From Dichotomocladium elegans (taxonomy: Eukaryota > Mucoromycota > Mucoromycetes > Mucorales > Lichtheimiaceae), in assembly GCA_025716815.1 (NCBI GenBank), contig JAIXMN010000003.1, forward strand, positions 496,001 to 560,000: DNA of 64,000 nt. The letters are read 5' to 3'. The notes under the pieces were generated by a model. That model was given only the letters and a program-made list of their open reading frames with translations. It was not told where the DNA came from and ran no database searches. Positions 23,833 through 34,492 of this stretch are shown here, piece by piece. Every line of letters starts with the position of its first letter. Position 1 is the first letter of the stretch. The translations under genes and the position numbers were made by a program.

Positions 23833-25741
23833 CTAGGCTGTCATGTCAGCCTGTTCTTGCTCCTGGGTAGGTCGCTGCTTAAGCACGAGGTCCTGGCCGG
23901 TGATGCGACGGTAGATGGACTTCACGTCGTCGCACACGCTCTCAAAGTGAGAGGTGGCATCGTAAGATCGTGAGATAAACACCTGGTCCTCCGTACCGTC
24001 AGTCACTGGCTCTTCAATATCTGAGATGGAGACGAATCTGTGGGTTGGAAGAAATGTGGCGTCGTTAAGAAAAGCATCTATTGCTGGTGTGAGTGGGAGC
24101 GTGTGTCATCTTACTTTTCATAGATGGGACCCATGATGTCCAAACCAGCCTTGATTTCACTCTCTGGATCATCGGTCTCAACGATGGTTGATGCAATAGC
24201 GAGATACATGTCCTTAGGACAAACATTATGGGTGCTTGAGACGCAAGCGACGTAGACGTCGTGTTGGCGGCCAAGCTGGCTTTGGGGAATAATGATCTGC
24301 GCAGAATCAGCTTCGCTCGTCTCCGGAATAGGGTGCTTAAGGAGACAGACGGCACGGACAACCTTGCCGGTAGCCTTGACCTTGTCCTTGGCGTAAGATG
24401 GGTCGCAGATGATCTGCTTAGCCCGAGCAACCTCTTCACCTGATCGGACACCGACTGCCACGCCATTCTCGTACACGATCTCGTCAGCAGCGCGGTCGAG
24501 CATATATGTGCCACCATAGATTGCACTAAGGCTGTTGACGCGTCAAGCACATACAGATCAGAAGGCGATGAGCACAACGACTAAGAAAAAAGGAGATAGA
24601 TCAAAGAGAGGAGCAAGTGCTTACCGAGCAAAGGACTGGGGAAGCTCTCCTAGACCGTGAAGAGGATAGATGTAGGGGCTCTTTCCGTAACGGGCGATGG
24701 ATGCAACATAGAGAATGATCTTGTCAATGGTCTCACGTGCGGGATTCTGAAGGTATGTATCATCCAGATGGAGAGCCATGGCATGACCTATAATTAGGTG
24801 CAATCGCTTTATGAGCCAACATGGTCTTGTGTACTGTGTGTGTTATTTTTTTTTACCAATGAAGTCCTGAGTTCCCGGCTCAAGACCGAACTTCTCGTAT
24901 ACCGTGACCATCGTGTCCTTGTCAAGATCGAAGCCTAAGGATCGATAGCATGTGAGCAATGTGCCTTTGGCGTGTCTCCCTTTCTTCTGCTTTTTCCTTG
25001 AGGGGCGCATGTGGAGCATACTTGCCTTCGTGCGTAGAGACATCGTCCTCCTTCCAATTCTGGATAAACTCTAGGAACTTCTGCAGACGGCGTTTCTCAA
25101 CCAAGCCCAACAGTGGAGAGGTGATGGCCTCGGCCTCACTGGCGGGTACCTTAGAGATCTTGCCATCTCGGTACACATATGAGCCTGCAATCTGCTTGAA
25201 CTCCAGGTATCGCACGACCTTTTTTTTTAAAAAAGAAAGGAAAAGAAGAAAGAGCCCAGGGGGGTGAGTGGTCATGTGCAAACCTAGTTGACTCGCTTCT
25301 TCGGAGGAAATCTCAGCTTACGTCAGTGTGAGTCAGGAAGCGAACAATCTCTCCGTTGGCCATCATGAACTTGGGAACAAGGTCAACATTGAAATCTCGA
25401 TCACGGCCCAAGTCGGTGGGTGCCTCTTCTCCAGGACGGAACTTTGCATAGAGCTTCGCAAAGGGTATCAGCAACTTGGGAATAGTATGTCCAACCTTCC
25501 CTCTCACTCTTTATACAACTCGTGTTACCTGCTTCAGATTAAGTGAGGCAGATTCACCACCATAGTAGTCGTTTCGATCCATATGGAGGACTTTCTTGCC
25601 TTCGACGGAGAAGATACCCGAGAGAATGCATTCGGTCAGGCCAGTACCGAGAACGATAATATCGTATTGTTCATCCTGAACATGATGCCGAAGGAGATGA
25701 GCGAGATGGGCGATTGTTTTTATGCATCTTCCACTTACCAT
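23833..25741 (-). CDS. GDI1: Rab GDP dissociation inhibitor
   Basis: Encodes the cytosolic chaperone that extracts prenylated GDP-bound Rab GTPases from membranes and recycles them. Key blocks are [103 protein letters not shown] and [18 protein letters not shown]. The C-terminal block includes [15 protein letters not shown]. The start is unusual: the first exon contributes only the initiator ATG (25741-25739), followed at once by a gtaagt donor; the next exon begins GAT GAA CAA TAC. At least six introns. The gene is divergent from the unknown 26098 gene, with about 356 bases between starts. Confidence 0.96.
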
Positions 25742-26097
25742 GGTAGTTAAGGTGTTGGTGTTTAATGCTAGGAAAAAGAGAGGAGCGCAGGTGCAGCAGC
25801 AGCACGAGCTTTATAAACACACGCCCGTTTCTTTTAATCCTGTCAACGTCGCATTTGGTTACTCCAGGTAAGTTAAAAAAAACGTGATACAGCAATGCAC
25901 GTTTTTTTGCAGCTCCGGATGGTTACCTTTTACGGCCAAGATAAACGTGCAGAGGAGGCAACGGGGCCCTTGATACTGCTTTAGGCAACAGAAACTTGAG
26001 TTTTGTTGTCATAAATATCTTTTCGCTTCGTTCCTTCATCTTATTGCAATCAGCTATACACAGCGCGTCAGGTCACGGGCGCTGCAGCGTCGCTATT
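25742..26097. promoter_or_regulatory. Putative bidirectional promoter region of GDI1 and the 429-aa gene
   Basis: Divergent starts at 25741 (minus) and 26098 (plus) leave about 356 bases for both promoters and leaders. No named motif is asserted. The plus-strand frame is open upstream of 26098 back to about 25996 without an ATG, so part of this interval could be 5' exon sequence. Confidence 0.4.
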
Positions 26098-27387
26098 ATG
26101 AATCTGGCGCAACTCGCGCATGGACCCACTGAAACCCTAAATGTTGTCCGTAAGATAATGAACAAAGAATATAAAGAAGAGAGGATCTCAAGCCCCGAGC
26201 AAGATTTCATCTTGTTCCTGATTTACTGTATTGTCATGAGGGCCAAGGACGTTGGCGAGAGACGCTTTAGGCTTTACATTGGAAACGGTAACTGGGTGAC
26301 TTTGCCACAGCATGTTTCAGACGACCTGCAAACCATTTACAGAAACGGGCTCCCTGTGCAGTACACCCTTGGGCCCGGTCTTTCTCTGGATATCCTACCC
26401 AACGACATGGACTGCAACAGTCGAACTGCATGCTTGCCGGGCCTGATGCGCGTCGATCTTTGCTACAGCAATCGAAGCGATACTGAAGTGAGCCAACAAG
26501 CGTTGGCGCGATACGTCAAACAGCTACTCGAAAGCCAAGGAACTATGGATGCATTCCCACCACCAGCTGCGATGAGGTGCACAAAGGAGCACCTTGCGGA
26601 GAATGAGGACATAAAAGAGGAGCAAGAGACGGGCGACATACTGACAATGCCCCATGTCCTCTCGCTTCCGTCCCACCGCCATCTGAGTCTGGTGCCGCCT
26701 TTGCCTCCCTCAGTACCCAATAGACGCAGAGTTACGTCCACCTTATCTCCATACAGATGTGCAGCCGAGGCTCACGACGAAACTCTGAGTGTTTCTCCCT
26801 TTTCGCGCTTGAGGAAAAGGCGCACCACACTCCCTCACTCCCAAACTAAACGCCGACTGTTTCACAGCCCCACAACCCAGCGCTTGACGACATATGGCAC
26901 CGGCCCGAGTGTTCCGCCAACAACCCTCGACCGTTTCTACCATGTTAAGAATGGAGAATCACCTCGACTGTTCTCACGCTGCGGTGGCAGCAGCAGCAAT
27001 AGCAGCATTAACAGTGACAACATGGCTAATGTCAATCAGAGCGACACTCCTACTGTTGTATGGCCCTACAGGTCCCAGGCGGCAACCGAGATGATGCAAT
27101 GCAATGAAATTGAGCTACCAGTCGATTACCTTCCGCGTCACCATGCCCATCCCCTAACTCCTGTGGAACATCCATACGTGGCAACCGCTCCTAGGAGCTC
27201 TTCCACACCCATGGCGACGACATTCTCTTACCCACTCTCAGACCTATCCTCTTCACCCGAAAGTGTAGTTATGCACCATAGCAATATGAATGCGGAAATG
27301 GAAACACAGTATGCATTAGAAAATATGCTTCATTTACAATTGAGCATGGTAGACGCCGATTATTTTGTAGACAACAGTCATCTATAG
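26098..27387 (+). CDS. Uncharacterised 429-aa protein with Ser/Thr/Pro-rich C-terminal half
   Basis: Open without introns from ATG 26098 (MNLAQLAHGPTETLN) to a TAG at 27385-27387. Residues 1-160 look globular, with helical and beta-like alternation (DFILFLIYCIVMRAKDVGE, RFRLYIGNGNWVTLPQHV). From ~165 onward it is rich in Ser, Pro, Thr, His and Arg with short basic clusters (RLRKRRTTLPHSQTKRR), suggesting disorder and perhaps nuclear localisation. I recognise no family. The length of the uninterrupted frame and its balanced codon use argue that it is real. Confidence 0.65.
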   Translation: MNLAQLAHGPTETLNVVRKIMNKEYKEERISSPEQDFILFLIYCIVMRAKDVGERRFRLYIGNGNWVTLPQHVSDDLQTIYRNGLPVQYTLGPGLSLDILPNDMDCNSRTACLPGLMRVDLCYSNRSDTEVSQQALARYVKQLLESQGTMDAFPPPAAMRCTKEHLAENEDIKEEQETGDILTMPHVLSLPSHRHLSLVPPLPPSVPNRRRVTSTLSPYRCAAEAHDETLSVSPFSRLRKRRTTLPHSQTKRRLFHSPTTQRLTTYGTGPSVPPTTLDRFYHVKNGESPRLFSRCGGSSSNSSINSDNMANVNQSDTPTVVWPYRSQAATEMMQCNEIELPVDYLPRHHAHPLTPVEHPYVATAPRSSSTPMATTFSYPLSDLSSSPESVVMHHSNMNAEMETQYALENMLHLQLSMVDADYFVDNSHL

Positions 27388-27679
27388 ATTCGTATCAGTC
27401 TAGTAAAATGCAATTATAATAAAGTGCAGGTCTCCTAGATGTCGACTATCCGAGAGAAACGCGCTCATAGATGCGTTCTTGCCTCCCCGTCCTCCTTAGT
27501 AATTCAGTACTTTTTCGTCAAGGCAAGGGAGGGCGCATCTGACGAGTGGATCGAAACAGACGTCGAAAAATTTGAAGGAGGTGGCATCATCGCTGAGCGG
27601 ATATCGAGCACATGTAAAAGCACCTTCGCAGTGGTTAGCATTGCGCAGTTACCAACAATCTGTTGTGACCTTAGGTTTT

Positions 27680-29150
27680 GTTATACATTCTTTTTCAAAA
27701 TCAAAGTCGCACTCTGCCAGTTCTGAAGTCGCAGGATCGTAAAAATACAAATCGCATTTTGCCCAGAAATCTTTACGCGTGATGACAAATCGAATGTCAC
27801 ACACATACACGGAAAGATGTCGCACAAAAAAAGAAGCTTTCTCTTTTATACATTTTAACATTCTGAAATGGGCAACCTAATTTTCTATCAAGATGGCCAA
27901 GGTCATGTCGTTGATGAGCGTGGCTGTTTTGAACCTATGGACTATGCCATTGATGAGGAAATGTACTCACTTCAATCCGTTTGTTCTCACACTGAATATC
28001 TGCGTAGCATATTGTGCAAAGATAACCCTGAGCTTAATCCCACACGCATTCCCCAGCGAAAGGATACAGACATTCGGATGATAGAAGCTGGGATCAAGCG
28101 CAGTTACACAGCATAAACTGACCAAGACAAGGTCAGATTTTTCAAACGGATGTTTGAGAAGATCTTGAGTGCGTCAGCTGCTAGGTCTCCATATTCGTTC
28201 AGCCCAGCGATGGGCATTACAGTACGAGAAGGACCCTGACAGCATCTTTAAGAAACCTAACACGGGGGACCGTTCGCGTGTTCTCAATGAAGAGCATAAG
28301 CGCACTGTTTTAGAATGCGTTGATGAAGACCCATCCATTGCCCTAGAGTAGCTGCTCCAATGACTTGAGGGTCTCAGAGCATCTAAAACGACGCTCCATC
28401 GATTTATGAAAGCGTATGCAACTGTCATTAAAAATGGTTCGGTTTCAGCCTATAGACAGGAATAGTGCTGCGAAGATCCAAGAGCGCCTTGACTGAGTGC
28501 GCAGATGGGATAGGACCGACATCAACTTGCAAAAAGCTGTCTTTTTTCTTTGATGAGTCTGGATTCCATATTAACATGAAATGCAGCATGGTGTGGTCCA
28601 AGAAAGGGACCCCTGCACTGGGTACAGTACCAAAGACGGCCAATTGTGGGAACAATCTCAGCATCAGGCATCATTCAATGTAGCTTGAGACTCTCGCAGC
28701 CACCAATCAAGAAATGAAGAGCGCAGGTCAATCTGAAGTTGCGAGCAAAGGAACTGCAACTGTACATCACCTCAGCTTATTTAAGGCAACGATGGACGAG
28801 ATGGATAAGTATGAACATAGGAATGGCCATTATTTGGTAATGGATAATGAGCCTATCCATACGGCACAGGATATCTCTGAATACATCGAGTGTCGAGGAT
28901 GTCGATATGCTTATCTTCCACCATACTCGTCTGAACTCAATCCTATTGAGCAGTTTTGGTCAGTGGTCAATAGCAAAGTTAAATGGAATAGGTTCTTGGA
29001 AAGCGAGATCGTTGATAACACAGATCAGCGAAGCATCCAATAGCTTAAAGCTGAGCGATATCGAAGGTTTCGTTTCTCATTCTCATATGTGCTTAGTTAC
29101 TGCCGCTGTATTTACTGCAGCATCGTTCATCACAAAGAAATTATGCTAGT
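27680..29150 (+). mobile_element. Degenerate Tc1/IS630-type DDE transposon (copy A)
   Basis: A plus-strand transposase reading starts at ATG 27868 (MGNLIFYQDGQGHVVDE) and carries DDE landmarks downstream: SFFFDESGFHINMKCS (about 28540-28580), HYLVMDNEPIHTAQD (about 28830-28870) and YAYLPPYSSELNPIEQFW (about 28906-28960). Several in-frame stops (including 28114-28116) and frame changes between 28116 and 28470 show it is inactive. The 5' leader from ~27680 is shared with the truncated copy at 33884. I could not identify terminal inverted repeats. Confidence 0.85.
27868..29043 (+). pseudogene. Inactive DDE transposase of copy A
   Basis: The N-terminal region (about 82 codons) ends at a TAA where the related copy at 34088 still has a sense codon. 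The middle part, expected to be the DNA-binding helix-turn-helix, is broken by multiple stops. The catalytic third is mostly open, with the Asp/Asp/Glu signature retained. No intact protein can be made from this locus. Confidence 0.85.
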
Positions 29151-29275
29151 ACTCTCGGAATGCAATAACAGGACGTTTCCAAGCTCCTGTACCGATTAAA
29201 GGATCAGCGAGTCGATGAAAAGAGCATATGATCCGCCGCTGTATCTATTGCAGCATCGTTTATCACAAAGAAATT
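29102..29275. repeat. Pair of 41-bp direct repeats at the transposon's downstream edge
   Basis: gccgctgtatttactgcagc... at 29102-29142 recurs at 29235-29275 with three or so substitutions, about 133 bases apart. It lies just past the transposase frame of copy A, so it may be element-end structure or a local duplication. Confidence 0.75.
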
Positions 29276-29457
29276 TCTTCTGCTCCTCCTTGATTCCCTA
29301 TAAATAATGGACAGCCGAGAAATCTCGTTTCTCCATCAACTTCATCCCGACCCTCTCTTCCATGGTCTTATCCGGTATGATCGCTATAATACCAAATTAT
29401 TTTATTGCAACTAACATCCACTGTCCTTTATAGATTAACCAATCGTACCCGTGCTTG

Positions 29458-29738
29458 ATGAGCCATGGAAGAGAGGAGTTCCTGAACACCCTTCCGCTTC
29501 TTCCGCTCTTTTTCGCTACCACCACAGGCCCCATTTCGCTCCTTCCCTCCGCCGCCGCCATTCCTTCGTTTGGCGCCCTGGCAGTCGCCGCCTGTCTCTT
29601 CTGGTGTGCCGGCTCTCTCTTCCTGTCTCTCCATCCCGGTTATCGCCGGGACTACCCAGGATAACTCCTGGGTCCTTCGTGGCCCTTGAGTGTAAGTTAA
29701 AGCGTATGGAGGAGTAATGTTTTTCTGTTGACTAACAG
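29458..29738 (+). other. Small hydrophobic ORF ending near a conserved donor (repeat-family member A)
   Basis: ATG 29458 (MSHGREEFLNTL) opens a ~68-aa frame rich in Leu, Ala, Ser and Pro with a membrane-like segment (FGALAVAACLFWCAGSLFL). It is followed by an intron-like gtaagttaaag at 29691 with ctaacag at 29732-29738. The same donor context, branch-like ctaac and a later atttatttttgaaaataaa block occur at 43788-43938. A TATA-like ctataaataat lies at about 29299. It may be a decayed repeat or a short-protein gene; function unknown. Confidence 0.35.
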
Positions 29739-29869
29739 GTTTTAATCCATGGATGCGAAATCTTTTTGCCTATTGATACGACAAATTTATATAATTCAAT
29801 GCGACATTTTTTTTGTATTTTGCACGACATTATTTTATCTTGTTTACGACATTTATTTTTGAAAATAAA

Positions 29870-31587
29870 GTAAAAGAAACGAGCAGAAAGACAAGCCTCA
29901 AAGGAGAACCATCAGGATTTCTTTGTATCGACAGCCGGTGATACGATTGACCAATCGGAATCTCTTTGCTATGGAGCAACATTACTTGTTCAAATTCGAA
30001 CGTCATACAAAAGTAATGCCTGTTGATATTCGAGGATCCTCGGATAGTGTACATGCAGTCTGTTGGAGAAGGAAAAGCTACTGAAATTAGAAGAATAAAT
30101 ACCCAGACCTATAGTTCGACGATGTATTATAGCATACGGAATTTATTAGAAGTTGATGAAACAAGGTTACTGAGATATAGGCGGCCGGGATTGATATAGA
30201 GATCGGCGCTGTCTCGCACGATTGAAGGTAGTACCTTTTCCGAGCGCGGGAGAGAGCGCTCATTGGTAGGATTGACGGGGAGATTGTGCTCTAGAACTGA
30301 ACAACTAAGGATTCCGTGGCAGCTTATCAACTTACCGAGGAAACAGAGATTATCTTAGCGTATCCATCAAGTACTCTTGATCTTGTCTCTTCTTCAGTTG
30401 TCTTTATTTGAGAATACGATAAGAAGATAATAAGACACCGCATCAGTGATTACTTATGTTTATAATTCACATAATACTTCTTTTTATCTACAATGAACAG
30501 AGTCAGGGTGCAGTAGCTTATTGTTACCAGTATTCAAAGAATCTATCTGCGTATCAGAGTGAAAAGACACCGCGCATATTTGTTAGCGATAGACGAGATC
30601 CTCTTTATTTCCATAGCGCCCTTATTCACATCTTCTGCGCATAGATTTTTCATTGCTATGTGATTAATAGTAGAAGCTCTTTACACAACCCGAGAAAATT
30701 TAAAGAGTATTTTGCCGTTTCTCATCATATACAACTACCGGGAACAAGCTATGTGGGATTGTTGATGTTTGTACGTAGTACGCTCGGAATGGGCGACTTT
30801 AGGTTATAGCACGATCCCACTTTGTACCTGTAAATAGAGGACCTTCTAAGCCTCTGATCCGTCTTGTCGCACTACAGAACCTACACATTGCGTTCATAAT
30901 ATCCTTCCGATATCTAGCCGTTAATCAGAGTATTACGGGTGTTACGCGCATTAATTTGTGTACCACGTCTAGAGACTATAGCGCGCTGCAAATTTACGAT
31001 TACCTCTTAATATCATTGAAGCACGCATGCTTCTATATACGCCCTAACGTTTCTAATGTTCCAGAAAAACCAAACGGCTACTGTACTCTTCTGCCTATCA
31101 TACATACGCGGATGTACAACAATCCCTGAGACACAGTGGTGAGAATGGTCCGAAACCCAGATGCTAAGTTGGGTGCTGATAACGAAAGAAATTGAAAGCC
31201 AGTATCAGAGGATGTCGCTATCAGTAAGCTTGCTATCGTATTGGATATTAGGCTGCTTGCAGACCATAGACTTAGTGCTCAAGTTAAACATCAATATCAA
31301 CTTGAAAATATTATAGACTTCTTCTTGACATAATAAAGGGCTCAATATAATACATCATAAGAAAAGCGCATATATATCTAAACGTACTTATGGGAACAGG
31401 AGTGGGCCGAACGGGAGGGGGCATACGTGAAAGATTTCCATGAAGATGAAATTTTGAATTCGGCCCTATATGCACACAAGCCTAGTCTCCGACCGTCATC
31501 TTCTTACTGTGCGAATTGATATTTATAAGTCTACAACTTCTAGTCCTCCTCTTTTTAGCATATCTTTGTTCGATCTCCTACCCTTTA
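29870..31587. other. Intergenic spacer upstream of the amino acid permease
   Basis: Mostly AT-rich with stops in all frames. No open stretch carries a domain. Nothing recognisable beyond general decay. Confidence 0.5.
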
Positions 31588-33806
31588 ATGTTGGATTTCA
31601 CCGAAAAAAAATATCTAGAGGTATGTGAGCTTGATGCCACCGCCCCTTGCGCCTGTATCTAGAAACCTCTATTTTCCATATTTGCTACAGGACCATATCG
31701 AGAAAGTCATTGCCGTGGAATCGCTTGGATCAGTGGAGAAGGATGTTGATGCAGAGCGCTTAGCTGCCCTTGGTTACAAGGCCGAATTTGCCAGAGAAAT
31801 TAGTTTATTTGTTCAAGCAGGTTTTTCTTTCTCGACAATGGCCGTCTTGCCCAACTGGTTCGTATATATTTGGCTACAGCGATAGTCTCGTTTCTTGCTT
31901 TTTTCAGGTGCTGATCTGCGCTGACCATTTTTTTAAGGTTGATCGGTTTCGGTGGAGCTATGAGCGCAGGCGGCCCAGTGTCACTTTTTTGGGGCATTGT
32001 ATGCGTTGAAAAAAACAAGACAAAGAGTAAGCAATAAGAATCTTATATACGTATCTTATTTACTAGGTTGTTGTTGCTCCGTTTGTGATGTTCATTGCTT
32101 TGGCCATGGCCGAAATCTTCTCTGGTAGGTAAACCAGAATGTAATTATGCTATTACCTGCGTTTGTCCCATTGATGTATCTTGCATGTGACAGCGTACCC
32201 TGTGAACGGCGGTGTATACTCGTGGTGCTATCTCTTGAGTTCTCCTGAGTGGGGACCATGTGAGCCTACTGAATGAGAAAACCCCAAGTTTTTACTAACA
32301 CTATGTAAAATGTAGTGATGTCTTGGATTTGTGGATATATGTTTGTTGCAAGTCTATTAACTTCTTTAATGACCGTCGCATATACAATGAGTGAATATAT
32401 TGTTGGTCGGTTGAAGAACATGTCTCATTGTTTTCATGGAAACCCTTTGCTGATTCTACTTACAAACCATCTATTTAAGCTATTGGAAATATCCTGAATG
32501 TTCATCAAGTTGAAAGCGTCGGCACAAACATCGGAATCTTTGCTGCGGTGTTAATTCTCGGTGTTGCATATAGCTACCTTGGTCTGAAGTTCAATGGGTA
32601 TCTGAACAGATTTATGGGTATAATATCAGTTTGCTCCGGATTATCAATGCGATAACCATTTCTATATGCTCTCTAGTTTTCTGGGTCATTGTTGGAACGA
32701 TGGTTGTCGTGATTATCATGCCGGCTATGGCGGAAACGCATCCTTCACCACGCTGGGTGTTTACTGAATTCCAAAACACTACTGGTTGGAACAATAGTGG
32801 ACTATCTTTTTTGCTCGGTATGCTCCAGGCTGGCTGGACTTTGGTATTTATATACATACATGCAAACGCATATATATATATCCAAGTAAGCGAGGATGAC
32901 GTCTGATTCATGTCCTACAGCTCGGATATGAGAATGGAGCTCATCTCGCGGAAGGAACCAAAAACGCGGATATCACTGGTCCACGCGGTAGATAAGCAAT
33001 GAAAAAGAGATATACAAAATAGCTGATAACTTTACTGCTAGGTATTATCATCAGCGTTCTTGCTGCTATTGTTCAAGCCCTCGTCCTTTGTATTGGAACG
33101 CTTTTCTCAATTCAAGACATTGAAGAGCTTCAGTCATCTTCTTTCCCGGTTGCCACCCTTTTTGTCCGAGCGACCAACAAAAGCGTCAGTGCCTTCTTCA
33201 TGGTTATTTTGATTGTTGCCCAGTTTGGATGTCTTTGCAACATAATTGTGGCAAACGGACAGCTGATTTGGTCCATGGCCCGTGATGGCTGCATCCCTAA
33301 TTCCGAATTCTGGTACAAACTCCACGGGGACCGGCAGGTTCCTCTGCGCATTTTCCTCTTAGAGATATCAATCTGCATTGCACTAATTTTGCCAGTAAGT
33401 CAATGGCCTAATCGCTAATGTTAATATGGCATTTCACTGATTGTGCATCCACATACAGGCTTTTGGTAGTGCGGTCTATTGGTCTGCTATCATGAGCACG
33501 GCAGTTGTGTGCGCAAATGTAGCCTATGGTTTGCCGTATGTATGTCGGCTGATCTGGAAGCGACACGACATGCCAAAAGGTCGTTTTGATCTCGGCATAT
33601 GGAGCCTTCCTATAAACATATTGGCCGTTTTGTGGATTCTCTTTTTTGGCACAGTTCTTTGTATTCCATCCATCAATCCTGTTTCTCCTGATACAATGAA
33701 CTGGTCCTGTCTCATGATAGGTGCTGTGGTGATGCTGTGCCTAACGTTTTGGTTCTTTAGCGGAAGAAAAACATTTAGGGGCCCTAAGGAGACAGCAGAA
33801 CATTAG
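31588..33806 (+). CDS. Amino acid/GABA-type permease (APC superfamily)
   Basis: About ten exons encode a 12-helix plasma-membrane permease. The short first exon (MLDFTEKKYLE) splices at gtatgt to DHIEKVIAVESLGSVEKDVD. Family features follow: ERLAALGYKAEFAREISLF, FSFSTMAVLPNW, GGPVSLFWGIVVVAPFVMF, AMAEIFSAYPVNGGVYSW, LCNIIVANGQLIWSMARDG with IPNSEFWYKL, and the late helices NILAVLWILFFGTVLCIPS. This matches fungal GABA/choline/amino-acid transporters of the AA_permease_2 group; substrate is not predictable. The frame looks intact although the gene sits between two related decayed transposons; the second begins about 80 bases after its stop. Confidence 0.88.
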
Positions 33807-33883
33807 CTAGCATTTGATTGCATCTGTCCTTTAGCTATAAGCATTTTTTCAGAGAAATTATACCCCATCTCCACCTCTATTAG

Positions 33884-34492
33884 GCATACACTATTTTCCA
33901 AATCAAAGTCGCACCCCTGCCATTTCTGAATTCGCAGGATCACAAAATAAAATCGCGTTTTGCCTAGAATACGTATGATGACAAATCAAATGTTACATGC
34001 ATCCACGGAGAGATGTCGCTTGGCAAATCCATTCCTATAAAAATTCGTCCTTTGACTCTCTCTCTTTTATACACTTTTTACATTCTGAAATGAACAACCT
34101 ATTTCTCTACGAAGATGGCTAAGGTCATGTCGTTAATGAACGTGGCTGCCCTGAACCTATGGGCTATGTTGTTGATGAAGAAATGTGCTCTCTGCAATCC
34201 GTTTGTTCCCACATTGAATATCTGCGTAGCATATCTTGCAGAGATAACTCTGAGCTTACTGCCGCATACATTCCCAAGCGAAAATATACAGACACTCGGA
34301 TGAAAAAAGCGGGAATCAAGCGCAGTTACACTGCGTACACGGACCAAGGCAAGGTGGGATTTTTCAAGCGGACGTTTGAGAAGGTCTTGAGTGCATCAGC
34401 TGCTGTAAAATAACAAGGGACCTATGTTCATTCAGCCCAGTGATGGGCATTACAGTACGAGAAAGACCCTGACAGGATCTTTAAGAAACCTA
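33884..34492 (+). mobile_element. Truncated Tc1/IS630-type transposon (copy B, 5' part)
   Basis: Aligns by eye with the leader and N-terminal coding region of copy A (caaatcaaagtcgca, gtgatgacaaatc-like, then the transposase start with MNVAAL- and SIKRSYTA-like text). It keeps a sense codon where copy A has a stop, but has its own frame breaks. Similarity stops abruptly after gaaacctaaa at 34492, where Ty3/gypsy sequence begins on the other strand. Confidence 0.8.

Noticed and set aside
34088..34413. Copy B read as an intact small gene
   Set aside because: It aligns with the N-terminal region of the copy A transposase and is cut at 34492; it is a transposon fragment, not a gene.
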